From: Desulfovibrio sp.
Lineage (GTDB): Bacteria; Desulfobacterota; Desulfovibrionia; Desulfovibrionales; Desulfovibrionaceae
DNA length: 64,000 nucleotides
Assembly: GCA_016208105.1 (NCBI GenBank)
Contig: JACQYS010000008.1
Location: forward strand, 62,001-126,000
Reading direction: 5' to 3'
Position 1 is the stretch's first letter; every line of letters starts with the position of its first letter. Both the position numbers and the translations under genes were made by a program. This document shows positions 45,334 through 53,022 of this stretch, in pieces. Below the pieces are notes generated by a model. It was not told the origin of the DNA, searched no databases, and saw only the letters and a program-made list of their open reading frames with translations.

Positions 45334-48300
45334 ATGAAGATACTTAAGGACTCCCACCACAGCCCTATGTTTCTTCCCCTGGCCCTGGCCGGGAAGATGC
45401 GCCTGGTGTGCTCCGTGATGGTCTATTTCGACCTGGACGACCCGGAGAACCCCCTCCCGGACCGGGAGATGTGGCCCCAGGTGATGAAGCTGCTGCCCCA
45501 GCCCCCGGTGCTGGACCCGGGCCTGCCCAAACCCAGGGCCGAGGTGCTGGCCGCTGGCAAATGTTTCGCACCGGACGGCAAGGCCAGGCAGGCCTCCCAG
45601 GTGAGCATCTCCGTGGGCGGGGTGAAGAAGACCTTGGACGTCTTCGGCAACCGGCATTGGATAAGTACCGGCGGCGGCTCCGTCGGCATCAGCGACCCGG
45701 AACCCTTTACGGAAATGCCCCTGGTGTGGGAACGGGCCTTCGGCGGCGCGCCCGACCCGAGAAACCCCAAAGGCAGGGGTTTCCCCCCGGACAAGCCCAC
45801 CGGCTCTCCCATCGCCCTGCCCAACGTGGAATACCACGCCCAGCTCATCGGCTCCCCGCAGGACAGGCCCGCCCCGGCGTCCTTTCTTCCCACGGATGTC
45901 ATGCACCCCGACCGCCAGAAAATGGCCGGCACCTACGACGATGCCTGGAAGAACGAACGCTGGCCCTACTACCCGGACGACTTGAACCCCGAATTCTTTT
46001 TAAACTCCACCCAGGACCAGTGGCTTCCTGACTATTTCAAGGGCGGCGAGACCATCGAGATGGTGAACATGCACCCCAAGCGCCAGGTCATTTCGTCGCG
46101 CTTGCCTCAGTTTACGGTGCGTTTGTTCCTCACACGCAAGGAAGCTCCGAAGGCCCCTCCGGAAAAGGACATGTTCGAGGAGGTAACGCTCAGGCGCGAC
46201 ACACTCTGGCTCTTTCCCGAAGCGGCCAGAGGCGTGCTGATTTTCCGGGGCGCCTTCAACACGGACCGTGACGACATGGCCGACCTGCGCTTCGCATTCC
46301 TGGCCACCGAGGCCATGGGCGAAGCTCCCAAGAGTCTTGAATACTACCTGGAAGCGCAGACCAAGCGCGTGGCGGCCATGAAGCCGGTTGCGCCGGCAAT
46401 CCCGGACGTAAACCAGAAGGTGAACCGGGAGCTTTTGAAATTCAACCGGGTCTACAAGGATATTGCCAAGGCCAAGGCCAGCGCCATGGGGCAGACTCCC
46501 GTCATGCCGCGCGAGCCCGAAGAATTGGCCGGCATGGGCCGTCAGGTGATAGCCACCGGCATGGCCACCTTGGACAAGATGGAGGCCATGGCCCTCAAGT
46601 TCCAGGACCAGTTCGGCTGGCGCGCCACCCTGGACCCGGCGTCATTTGCTCCCAAACGCGCCAGGCTGGAAGAAACCGCCAAGAAGATCGATACGTCCGC
46701 TGCCAAAGCCTCTCAAACCAAAGCCAGTCTCACTGCCATGAAGGCCGACATGGCCAAGGACATGGGCGCACAGATGAAAGCTTCGCTCACGCCCGAACAG
46801 CTGTCCAAGGCAGGCATAGACCCGGACAACCTGCTGCCCGAAAAGGACGACGGCTTCGGGCCCTGGCACGCCATGGGATTCCCCTTCGTGATCGCCTGCC
46901 GCCGCAATCTCGAGAACGACCCGACCCTCATGGCTCAGCTCAAATCCTGCAAGTTCTCGGGCAGAACCATTTCCTCGTCCTGGGCCGGATTCAACCCCGC
47001 CCCGGTGATTCAAAACGGCCCGGAATGGGGCTTGGCGCCCGGGGAGTTCACTCTGCCCAAGGGGCTGGTGCTGCCCAGGTTCGAGGGCAAGAAACTGGTC
47101 AGAATCCTCATCCTTAAAGACTGGCCCGTCTGCGACGAAACACCGGTTTCCTCCTGGCTGGTTCCCGGCTCGGACCCCGCCCCCCTCTGGCTCCCGGCTC
47201 CGGGAGAAACAGCCCCAGTGGTGATCGCGGCCGGCGAGTTGGAGGGTCTGCTTCTGGAGCAGGAGGTGGGGGATGTGTGCCATGTGCTGGCCCTTGCCTC
47301 CGAAAAGGCCGTTCCTCCCCCCGAAGCTGCCAAGAGCCTGAAAGCAGCGCCCGCCGTGCTGGTGACTACCCCGGAAGGTTCGCAGGAAAGCCTTTCCAAG
47401 GCAGTTCCCTATCTCCCCCTTTCCGACAAGGCTCAATGGCTGCCCTTGCCCAAGGGCACCGACTGCCTCAAGTGCAGGGCACAGGGCGCAGACCTTCGCG
47501 AACTGGTGTTCGACGCCCTGCCCCCGGCGGCAATAGGCCTGCCCGAGGATGAACCCGAGCCGCCCTTCGGCCCGGCACCTGCCAAGAAACGCCCGGCCAT
47601 GCCGGACATAGCCGGGCTCATCCAGGCCACCCTCTCCGAGGTCAAGGCCTTTCACGCGGCCAAGTTCGACGGACTCAAGGCCTCCATGAAGGACCTGGAG
47701 GGCCAGGCCCGGGAGGCCCTGGCCAAGCACGGCAAGGATTACGACCAGATCATGGCCGAAGCCAAGACAGCGCCCCGCACCCCCTTCGACCAGATGGGCA
47801 AAAACATGGCCGCCGAGATCCGCTCCAGGCGCGACGCGTTGAAGGCCAAGGGGCTGCTCCCCCTGGACAAGGAAGCGGACATGACCAAGGCCGCCGAGCA
47901 GGCGGAAACGCTCGGGGCGGACTCCGAGGCCCGCTGGCAGGAAGGACAGAAAAAGCTTGCAGAAGCGGCCAAGAAGATCGAAGCGGCCAAGGCCGCCAAG
48001 CCAGGCGAAATCCCAGAGGACATGAAGGCCAAGTTCAAGGAAGCGGGCATGGACCTGGACGCCATGACCAAGCGTACCCGCGAGGAAGTGATCGAGATGC
48101 ACGCTGCCGGGAAGTCCCTCTCCCAGGCCATATTGGCCGATGTGGACCTCTCGGGCCTCGACCTTTCCGGAGCCGACTTCACGGGATGCCGCCTGACCAG
48201 GGCCAACTTTTCCAAGGCCAAGCTCGACGGCTGCATCTTCGCCAAGACCATGGCCCAGAACGCGGATTTCTCCGGGGCCAGCCTGAAGAACGCCCGCTTC

Positions 48301-49062
48301 GACCAGGCCATGCTCATGAAAACCAGCTTCAAGAAGGCCATGCTGTCCGGAGCGAATCTGCGCCAGGCCAGCCTCAAGCAGTCGGACATGGAGGGCGCGG
48401 ACCTCTCCGGGGTGGATCTGTACATGGCCACCGTAGGCAAGGCCAACCTGACCGGAGCTGTGTTTGCCGGAGCGAACCTGGCGCTCATGGCCGTGCAGGA
48501 ATGCCTGGCCAAAAAAGTGGTGTTCAGAGAGGCCAAGCTGGAACGGGTTCTCATGCGCAAGACGGACCTCACCGGGGCCGACTTCACCGGAGCCATCCTG
48601 GCCAGCTCGCAATTACAGCAATGCTCGGGCCAAGGGGTCTCTTTTGCCAAAGCCACCTTCCGCAAAGGAGCTCTCGCGGACTGCGAACTGCCCGGCAGCG
48701 ACTTCACCGGCGTTCAAGCCAACACCGTGAACATCCGCGGATCAAACCTCGCCGGTTCGGATTTCCGCACGGCAACTCTCACGGGCTGCCGTGTGGAAGG
48801 CACGGACCTTACCAGGGCCAAGATGAGCGGCGTCAGCGCCCGGGGGACCTCTTTCCCAGGTTCGGACCTGGAAGGGGCGGATCTGCGCGGTGCGGACCTC
48901 TTGTTCGGATCGCTCTCAAAGACTCGTATCGTGGCCGCCAACCTGAGCGACTCGAACTGTTTCGGCGTGGACTTCCATAAGGCAGTGGTGGGCAAGACAC
49001 GCCTGGACAGGGCCAACCTCAAAATGACCGCCCTTCACGAGAAGGCGGACCTCCTGGAGTAA
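45334..49062 (+). CDS. Giant DUF2169 - coiled-coil - pentapeptide-repeat fusion (T6SS adaptor-like)
   Basis: 1242 residues. The DUF2169 domain occupies about 1-310 (MFLPLALAGKMRLVCSVMVYF, then WERAFGG and LPNVEYHA). A helical linker (about 350-500) and a second conserved block (about 505-640, GFGPWHAMGFPFVIACRRNLE) follow. Then come an Ala/Lys/Glu-rich predicted coiled coil (about 770-920) and about 300 residues of pentapeptide repeats (930-1240, A-D/N-L/F units) forming a right-handed beta-helix. DUF2169 proteins act as effector-loading adaptors for VgrG/PAAR in T6SS. The pentapeptide part could be a binding surface. Position right after three vgrG genes supports that job. The upstream ribosome-binding site is weak. 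Confidence 0.9.
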   Translation: MKILKDSHHSPMFLPLALAGKMRLVCSVMVYFDLDDPENPLPDREMWPQVMKLLPQPPVLDPGLPKPRAEVLAAGKCFAPDGKARQASQVSISVGGVKKTLDVFGNRHWISTGGGSVGISDPEPFTEMPLVWERAFGGAPDPRNPKGRGFPPDKPTGSPIALPNVEYHAQLIGSPQDRPAPASFLPTDVMHPDRQKMAGTYDDAWKNERWPYYPDDLNPEFFLNSTQDQWLPDYFKGGETIEMVNMHPKRQVISSRLPQFTVRLFLTRKEAPKAPPEKDMFEEVTLRRDTLWLFPEAARGVLIFRGAFNTDRDDMADLRFAFLATEAMGEAPKSLEYYLEAQTKRVAAMKPVAPAIPDVNQKVNRELLKFNRVYKDIAKAKASAMGQTPVMPREPEELAGMGRQVIATGMATLDKMEAMALKFQDQFGWRATLDPASFAPKRARLEETAKKIDTSAAKASQTKASLTAMKADMAKDMGAQMKASLTPEQLSKAGIDPDNLLPEKDDGFGPWHAMGFPFVIACRRNLENDPTLMAQLKSCKFSGRTISSSWAGFNPAPVIQNGPEWGLAPGEFTLPKGLVLPRFEGKKLVRILILKDWPVCDETPVSSWLVPGSDPAPLWLPAPGETAPVVIAAGELEGLLLEQEVGDVCHVLALASEKAVPPPEAAKSLKAAPAVLVTTPEGSQESLSKAVPYLPLSDKAQWLPLPKGTDCLKCRAQGADLRELVFDALPPAAIGLPEDEPEPPFGPAPAKKRPAMPDIAGLIQATLSEVKAFHAAKFDGLKASMKDLEGQAREALAKHGKDYDQIMAEAKTAPRTPFDQMGKNMAAEIRSRRDALKAKGLLPLDKEADMTKAAEQAETLGADSEARWQEGQKKLAEAAKKIEAAKAAKPGEIPEDMKAKFKEAGMDLDAMTKRTREEVIEMHAAGKSLSQAILADVDLSGLDLSGADFTGCRLTRANFSKAKLDGCIFAKTMAQNADFSGASLKNARFDQAMLMKTSFKKAMLSGANLRQASLKQSDMEGADLSGVDLYMATVGKANLTGAVFAGANLALMAVQECLAKKVVFREAKLERVLMRKTDLTGADFTGAILASSQLQQCSGQGVSFAKATFRKGALADCELPGSDFTGVQANTVNIRGSNLAGSDFRTATLTGCRVEGTDLTRAKMSGVSARGTSFPGSDLEGADLRGADLLFGSLSKTRIVAANLSDSNCFGVDFHKAVVGKTRLDRANLKMTALHEKADLLE

Positions 49063-49155
49063 CAGCATGACCGCCGCTGCATTGAGTGGGAACACTCTTC
49101 TTTTCTCCAGGGAAACACCTTCTGGTTTTCTTCTACGCTTGGAGGAGCCGCTCTT

Positions 49156-50238
49156 ATGGCCGTAAGCAATGGACCCTACACGCGCCAGGACGTGCTGGAC
49201 GCGGCCCGAAACCACCGGCCCGTCATAGGGGCCGACCTTTCGGGCCTGGACCTCTCCGGAGCCGACCTTACAGGTGGGCGCTTCGAGAAGGTGAACTTCA
49301 CAGGCGCCAATCTCGCCGGAGCTACCATCAAGGATGCGGGCTTCAAGAAATGCGTTTTCACTTCCGCCATTCTTGACGGATGCGATTTCACCAAAATGAA
49401 TCTCTCCAAAACGAGCTTCGCCGGGGCGAGCCTTAAACACATACAGACCCAGATGACCCTGCTCGGCGGATCGGACTTCACCGGGGCCGATCTCACGGGA
49501 GCCAGGCTCTACTGGTCGGTTATTGAAAAGGCGAAACTGGACGCCGCCAAGCTCACTGGCGCCACCCTGGAGAAGCTCACCCTGCGCGCGTCTTCGCTTG
49601 CCAAGGCTGACCTTACCGGTGCCAAGCTCATCAAGGCCATTCTTACCAAATGCGATCTCAAGGGTATCGCCTTCAAAGACGTCACGTTTGAAAAGGCCCT
49701 GCTCTCCGGCTGCGACCTTTCCGGCCAGGACTTCTCCGGGCTTAGCCTCACTCAGGTGAATCTCTCCGGATCCAACCTGTCGGGGGCGAAGTTCGTCAAG
49801 AGCAAGCTCTCCTACAGCCATTTGGGCAAGGCCAACCTGGAGGGAGCGGACTTCACCGGCGCGAGCGGCTCCAAGTCCATGTATTTGGGGGCATCGCTCA
49901 AGGGTGCCAAGCTAACGGGCGGTACGTTCGTAAGTTCCGTGTTCTCCGAGGCGGACCTGTCTGCCGCCGACTTAAGCGGCGCCACGCTCTTCAAGAGCTC
50001 CTTCGCCAAAGCAAAGTGCCGGGGGGCGAAGTTCACGGGCTGCGACCTGCGCCATGCGGACTTTTCCCACGCGGACTGTACCGCGGCGGACTTCAGCCGG
50101 GCCAACATGACCATGGCCAATGTCCACATGCTTCAGGACGAGCACGCAATTTACGACCTGACCGAACGGACCCTGCTGCGCCCGACAAACAAAGATATGG
50201 CTGAGGCCGAGGCATTCAGGCCCGTCCAGCAGGCTTAG
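49156..50238 (+). CDS. Pentapeptide-repeat protein, T6SS-linked
   Basis: 360 residues, almost all pentapeptide repeats (about 22-335) of the A(D/N)LxG type, for example GADLSGLDLSGADLTGGRFEK. They should form a quadrilateral beta-helix. The first 20 residues and the last 25 are non-repetitive. GGAGGAG (49141-49147) lies 8 bases before the ATG. It resembles the C-terminal third of the upstream fusion and may pair with it structurally. In DUF2169-type clusters such proteins sit between adaptor and PAAR genes. No enzymatic motif is seen. Confidence 0.9.
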   Translation: MAVSNGPYTRQDVLDAARNHRPVIGADLSGLDLSGADLTGGRFEKVNFTGANLAGATIKDAGFKKCVFTSAILDGCDFTKMNLSKTSFAGASLKHIQTQMTLLGGSDFTGADLTGARLYWSVIEKAKLDAAKLTGATLEKLTLRASSLAKADLTGAKLIKAILTKCDLKGIAFKDVTFEKALLSGCDLSGQDFSGLSLTQVNLSGSNLSGAKFVKSKLSYSHLGKANLEGADFTGASGSKSMYLGASLKGAKLTGGTFVSSVFSEADLSAADLSGATLFKSSFAKAKCRGAKFTGCDLRHADFSHADCTAADFSRANMTMANVHMLQDEHAIYDLTERTLLRPTNKDMAEAEAFRPVQQA

Positions 50239-50249
50239 GAGAGACCATT

Positions 50250-50654
50250 ATGTTCGCACTGACCCTGGGTTCCGGAGTGGACTTCGCCTTCCCCGACGTA
50301 TGCATTACGCCTGTGGGGCCTATACCCACACCCATCCCCTACCCCAACATCTCGGAGTCCATCACCACTCAGCCCGCTGCGGACAACATCACCATCGACT
50401 GCATGCCGGTGATCAACCTCATGTCCATGGGGCTTGTGAGCGAAGGGGACGAGCCTGGAGTTTTACTCGGAGCGGTGTCCCACATGGAGTCCGGCCAGAC
50501 CGATTACACGCTGGGATGCTTCACCATTTTCATGGACGCGGCCCCATGCCAGCGGCTGACCAGCCTTACCCGGCAGAACTGTTTGGTGGAACTGCCCAAC
50601 GCAGTGGGCATGACCATCGCGCCGAGCCAGGTGACGGTTCTGACGTTGGGATAG
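50250..50654 (+). CDS. PAAR-like protein (DUF4150) without a toxin domain
   Basis: 134 residues in one DUF4150/PAAR-like domain: FPDVCITPVGPIPTPIPYPNIS, then DCMPVINLMSMGLVSEGDEPG and a C-terminal strand pair. PAAR proteins sharpen the VgrG tip and often carry C-terminal toxins. This one stops right after the tip fold, so any cargo would be a separate protein. It begins 11 bases after the pentapeptide gene, probably in the same transcript. Confidence 0.93.
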   Translation: MFALTLGSGVDFAFPDVCITPVGPIPTPIPYPNISESITTQPAADNITIDCMPVINLMSMGLVSEGDEPGVLLGAVSHMESGQTDYTLGCFTIFMDAAPCQRLTSLTRQNCLVELPNAVGMTIAPSQVTVLTLG

Positions 50655-50855
50655 CGGGGCTCCGCCCCGGGCTCCGGCAGGGCCCTGCCCTGCACCCGCC
50701 AGGGGGATGATCCCCCTGGACCCTCAGTGAATTTCAAGGGATTCGCGATAACGCGACAAGCCAGCATCAAACGAGACGCCTCGCATCGATCAGCGCGAAG
50801 CTAAAAAGGATTCCAAAGGAACTGCGTTCCTTTGGCCGCCGGAGGCTTCCCCTTC
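50655..50855. repeat. Dispersed GC-rich multi-hairpin intergenic repeat
   Basis: Four inverted repeats are arranged in series: CGGGGC/GCCCCG (50655-50669), the palindrome GGCAGGGCCCTGCC (50676-50689), CCAGGGGGA/TCCCCCTGG (50699-50719), and CCAAAGGAAC/GTTCCTTTGG (50813-50835), which is followed by GCCGCCGGAGGC. This pattern resembles dispersed repeats common in Desulfovibrio-type and other GC-rich genomes. Copy number cannot be judged from this window. Confidence 0.65.
50803..50835 (-). terminator. Probable terminator of the minus-strand NlpC operon
   Basis: The 10-bp stem CCAAAGGAAC (50813-50822) pairs with 50826-50835 around a 3-base loop. Read on the minus strand, AATCCTTTTTAG follows, giving a T5 tract. 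It lies just past the stop codon at 50857 and forms part of the dispersed repeat. Confidence 0.7.
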
Positions 50856-50856
50856 T

Positions 50857-51552
50857 CTATCTCCCGGTCTTGGTTGGCGTGGGCGGATTGTCCTGAATCT
50901 GTTTGGCCGTGGCCGCGGCGGACTTGGGCGTTGGCCCTGTCTGCCCCTTGGGCGTGGCCGGAGAAGCCCTGGGCGTTCCCTGCGGCGTCTGCTTGGCGGG
51001 CGCTGTCGCTCCGGGGTCGTGCACTGGTTCTTCCTGGATGGCCAGCTGGTCGAGCGGAGAAATCTGGTCCAGCTTCATGTTGCACAAGGGGGTCGGGCTC
51101 GGCAGCTCGTCCGTGACCAGGGCCTTGGCCCAGAGAAGGTCCGGATCGTCCAGGCGCTGGTCGTCGTAGAGGCCCCAGATGCCCGAATAGACCAGCTCGG
51201 CACGCTGCTTGATGAAGTCCGGCCTGTATTGAAGAATCATGAAGGCCTGGGTGTCCGTGAGGCCTACGAACGTTCCCTCACGGGTGACGCAAGTGGCTGA
51301 ATCGGTGCGGGTCTTGACCTTGGCCATGTTGTAGTAGCCGCGAACCTCCACCACCTTGCGGTTGTTGATGTCGTAGTAGACCTGCCAGGTAACGCGCTCG
51401 AAGTAGGAGTAGCGCTCCATGGCCTCTTTGACCGTGAGGGTGGTGTCGAAGGGGAAGCGGGCCGCCTGGGCCAGCTGGACGTCATTTAGGGGAACGGCCA
51501 AGGCCGCCTGAGCCCAGCAAAGCACTAACAGAGACAACAATACTCGCTTCAT
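50857..51552 (-). CDS. Exported protein of unknown function, partner of NlpC/P60 gene
   Basis: 231 residues. A clear signal peptide (MKRVLLSLLVLCWAQAALA) is followed by a compact domain (about 20-165) with strand-rich segments such as WQVYYDINNRKVVEVRGYYN. It ends in a Pro/Thr/Gln/Lys-rich low-complexity tail (about 170-231). It contains two Cys residues, in ATCVTREG and LCNMKL, that could form a disulphide. No family is recognised. The start overlaps the stop of the NlpC/P60 gene by 4 bases (ATGA), so the two are translated together. An immunity, adaptor or assembly role is possible. Confidence 0.8.
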   Translation of the reverse strand: MKRVLLSLLVLCWAQAALAVPLNDVQLAQAARFPFDTTLTVKEAMERYSYFERVTWQVYYDINNRKVVEVRGYYNMAKVKTRTDSATCVTREGTFVGLTDTQAFMILQYRPDFIKQRAELVYSGIWGLYDDQRLDDPDLLWAKALVTDELPSPTPLCNMKLDQISPLDQLAIQEEPVHDPGATAPAKQTPQGTPRASPATPKGQTGPTPKSAAATAKQIQDNPPTPTKTGR

Positions 51553-52124
51553 TGGGCCCGCCCCTCTTGCTCCAGGACGCGCCGCCCACCAGCGAAAGTG
51601 CGGCTCCAGTAGGAGCCTGAGAGGTCGTCCACGCCCACCTGCCCGGAGTTCTGCGAGCTGTGAATGAAGCGGCCCTGCGACAGATAAATGCCCACGTGGC
51701 CCACCTTGCCTCCGCGGCCGAAGAACACAAGGTCGCCCGGGCGAAGCGACTCGGCAGCCACGGGCCTTCCAGCCAGGAACTGTTCGCCCGAGGTTCTGGG
51801 AAGGCTTTGCCCGGCCTTGCCGTAAGCCCAGCTGGTGAAGCCGGAGCAGTCAAACCCGGCCGGGGTAGTCCCGCCGGGCAGGTAACCGCGCCCCATTTGC
51901 GACGAGGCCACGGCCAGCAGCTTGGACGCCATGGCCGGGTCCCTGGCCAGCCAGAATGGAAGCTCACCGCGCAGGGCATTCAGGTAGTAGGAGATGACCA
52001 GAGGATCGAACGTAGGCGAGGGATTAGCGATGGCGGATCGTTCCCGAAGCCCAATGCCAAGCGCGGCGAAGCACGCCGAGAGGGCCATGAAGATCGCCAG
52101 CACCCATTTCGCCCCGTAGGTCAT
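51549..52124 (-). CDS. NlpC/P60 cell-wall hydrolase, probable lipoprotein
   Basis: 191 residues. The N-terminal signal carries a lipobox-like LSAC (Cys18), so the mature protein may be lipid-anchored in the envelope. The NlpC/P60 domain (about 70-185) has the catalytic Cys in FDCSGF and the His in KVGHVGIYLS, followed by FIHSS. Family members cut peptide stems of peptidoglycan. GAGAGGAG precedes the ATG. It lies between the PAAR-like gene and the sheath gene, on the opposite strand. It may open the wall for T6SS assembly, as T6SS-linked endopeptidases do; an effector role is less likely because of the signal sequence. Confidence 0.88.
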   Translation of the reverse strand: MTYGAKWVLAIFMALSACFAALGIGLRERSAIANPSPTFDPLVISYYLNALRGELPFWLARDPAMASKLLAVASSQMGRGYLPGGTTPAGFDCSGFTSWAYGKAGQSLPRTSGEQFLAGRPVAAESLRPGDLVFFGRGGKVGHVGIYLSQGRFIHSSQNSGQVGVDDLSGSYWSRTFAGGRRVLEQEGRAQ

Positions 52125-52152
52125 CCGCTCCTCTCCGATGCGCTGGTAACTG

Positions 52153-52182
52153 TTGTCCTTGCCATGCGGCTTGCGCTATAGC
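52153..52182 (+). promoter_or_regulatory. Possible sigma-70 promoter for the 52237 gene
   Basis: TTGTCC (52153-52158) and TATAGC (52177-52182) are separated by 18 bases, with four of six matches in each. The implied start near 52189 leaves a 48-base leader. It lies in the divergent gap with the NlpC/P60 gene. Confidence 0.35.
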
Positions 52183-52236
52183 ATGTATTGAAACAAAGGA
52201 AAATGCTCATCAATAATCTCAAGCAAAGGTTGGGCC

Positions 52237-53013
52237 ATGACCAAGAGTATCTGGGTGACCATCCTGGAAAAGGACGAAGCCAAGGGGAAGGCCCTGTTCG
52301 AGGCCATTCACCGTTACGGTTTGGGAGTAAACGGCCACTTCTGGGTGGACGATCTGGAGAAGATGCAGTGGGCCGGTGCCTTTTCGGAGATTTCCAAGCC
52401 CGATACGGCCCTGTGGCTCATCAAGGGAACGCTTAAAAGCCTGCAGGAGGAGACAACGCGATACGGTTTGTCCATGCTGGCCGTCATGGTGCAGACCATG
52501 AAGGGGCACGGGTTCCCCATCATTCTCATCCCAGAGGACGGCCCTCTGGACCCGGCCAGTCTGCCTACCCCGCTCAAGGGCGCGGCAGTCGCCGCGGACG
52601 ACGCAACGCTTATGGCCAAGCTGGTGGCCAAAGCCAACACCCCGGTGCCCAAGGTGGCTACAGAGTACCACCTGGACATTCACCCCTTGCCCGGGCTCGG
52701 GCAGTGGTTCGAGGTCGGGCCAGCCGCGGGCCACCAGTGGGCCGGGGCCATCTTCGGCACGGACGGCGCCGAGGTGGACGCCCATGGCGCAGGCCCCAGG
52801 GGAACCGTGCCGGAAAAGGCGGTTCTGGAATACCCCATGAAGGGCGTGAAGTTCACCCTGGGGCAAAGCGAGTTCAATGCCTGGGCGGTAAAGAACGCCC
52901 TGGACGACAATACGTCCTACTATCTGCGGGTGAAGGGCTATCCCAAGGCCGTGGCCTTCGGCAGCCTGCCCGAAGGTGATGAAGCCGAGATGTTCGTGGT
53001 GGGGCTTAAATAA
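52237..53013 (+). CDS. Conserved-looking cytoplasmic protein of unknown function in the T6SS locus
   Basis: 258 residues, no signal peptide or membrane helix. The N-terminal half alternates strands and helices (MTKSIWVTILEKDEAKGKALFEAIHRYG, then MLAVMVQTMKGHGFPIILIPEDG), like a small Rossmann or TIR-type fold but without clear motifs. The C-terminal half is beta-rich (FGTDGAEVDAHGAG; TSYYLRVKGYPKAVAFG). No family was recognised. It converges with the sheath gene with 9 bases between stop codons. Its place among T6SS genes suggests a chaperone, adaptor or effector candidate. The ribosome-binding site is weak (AAAGG). Confidence 0.75.
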   Translation: MTKSIWVTILEKDEAKGKALFEAIHRYGLGVNGHFWVDDLEKMQWAGAFSEISKPDTALWLIKGTLKSLQEETTRYGLSMLAVMVQTMKGHGFPIILIPEDGPLDPASLPTPLKGAAVAADDATLMAKLVAKANTPVPKVATEYHLDIHPLPGLGQWFEVGPAAGHQWAGAIFGTDGAEVDAHGAGPRGTVPEKAVLEYPMKGVKFTLGQSEFNAWAVKNALDDNTSYYLRVKGYPKAVAFGSLPEGDEAEMFVVGLK

Positions 53014-53022
53014 GCTTGGCTC

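Noticed and set aside
46642-48612. 656-codon minus-strand frame rich in Gly, Leu and His repeats
   Set aside because: Its repeats mirror the pentapeptide and coiled-coil codons of the DUF2169 fusion on the other strand.
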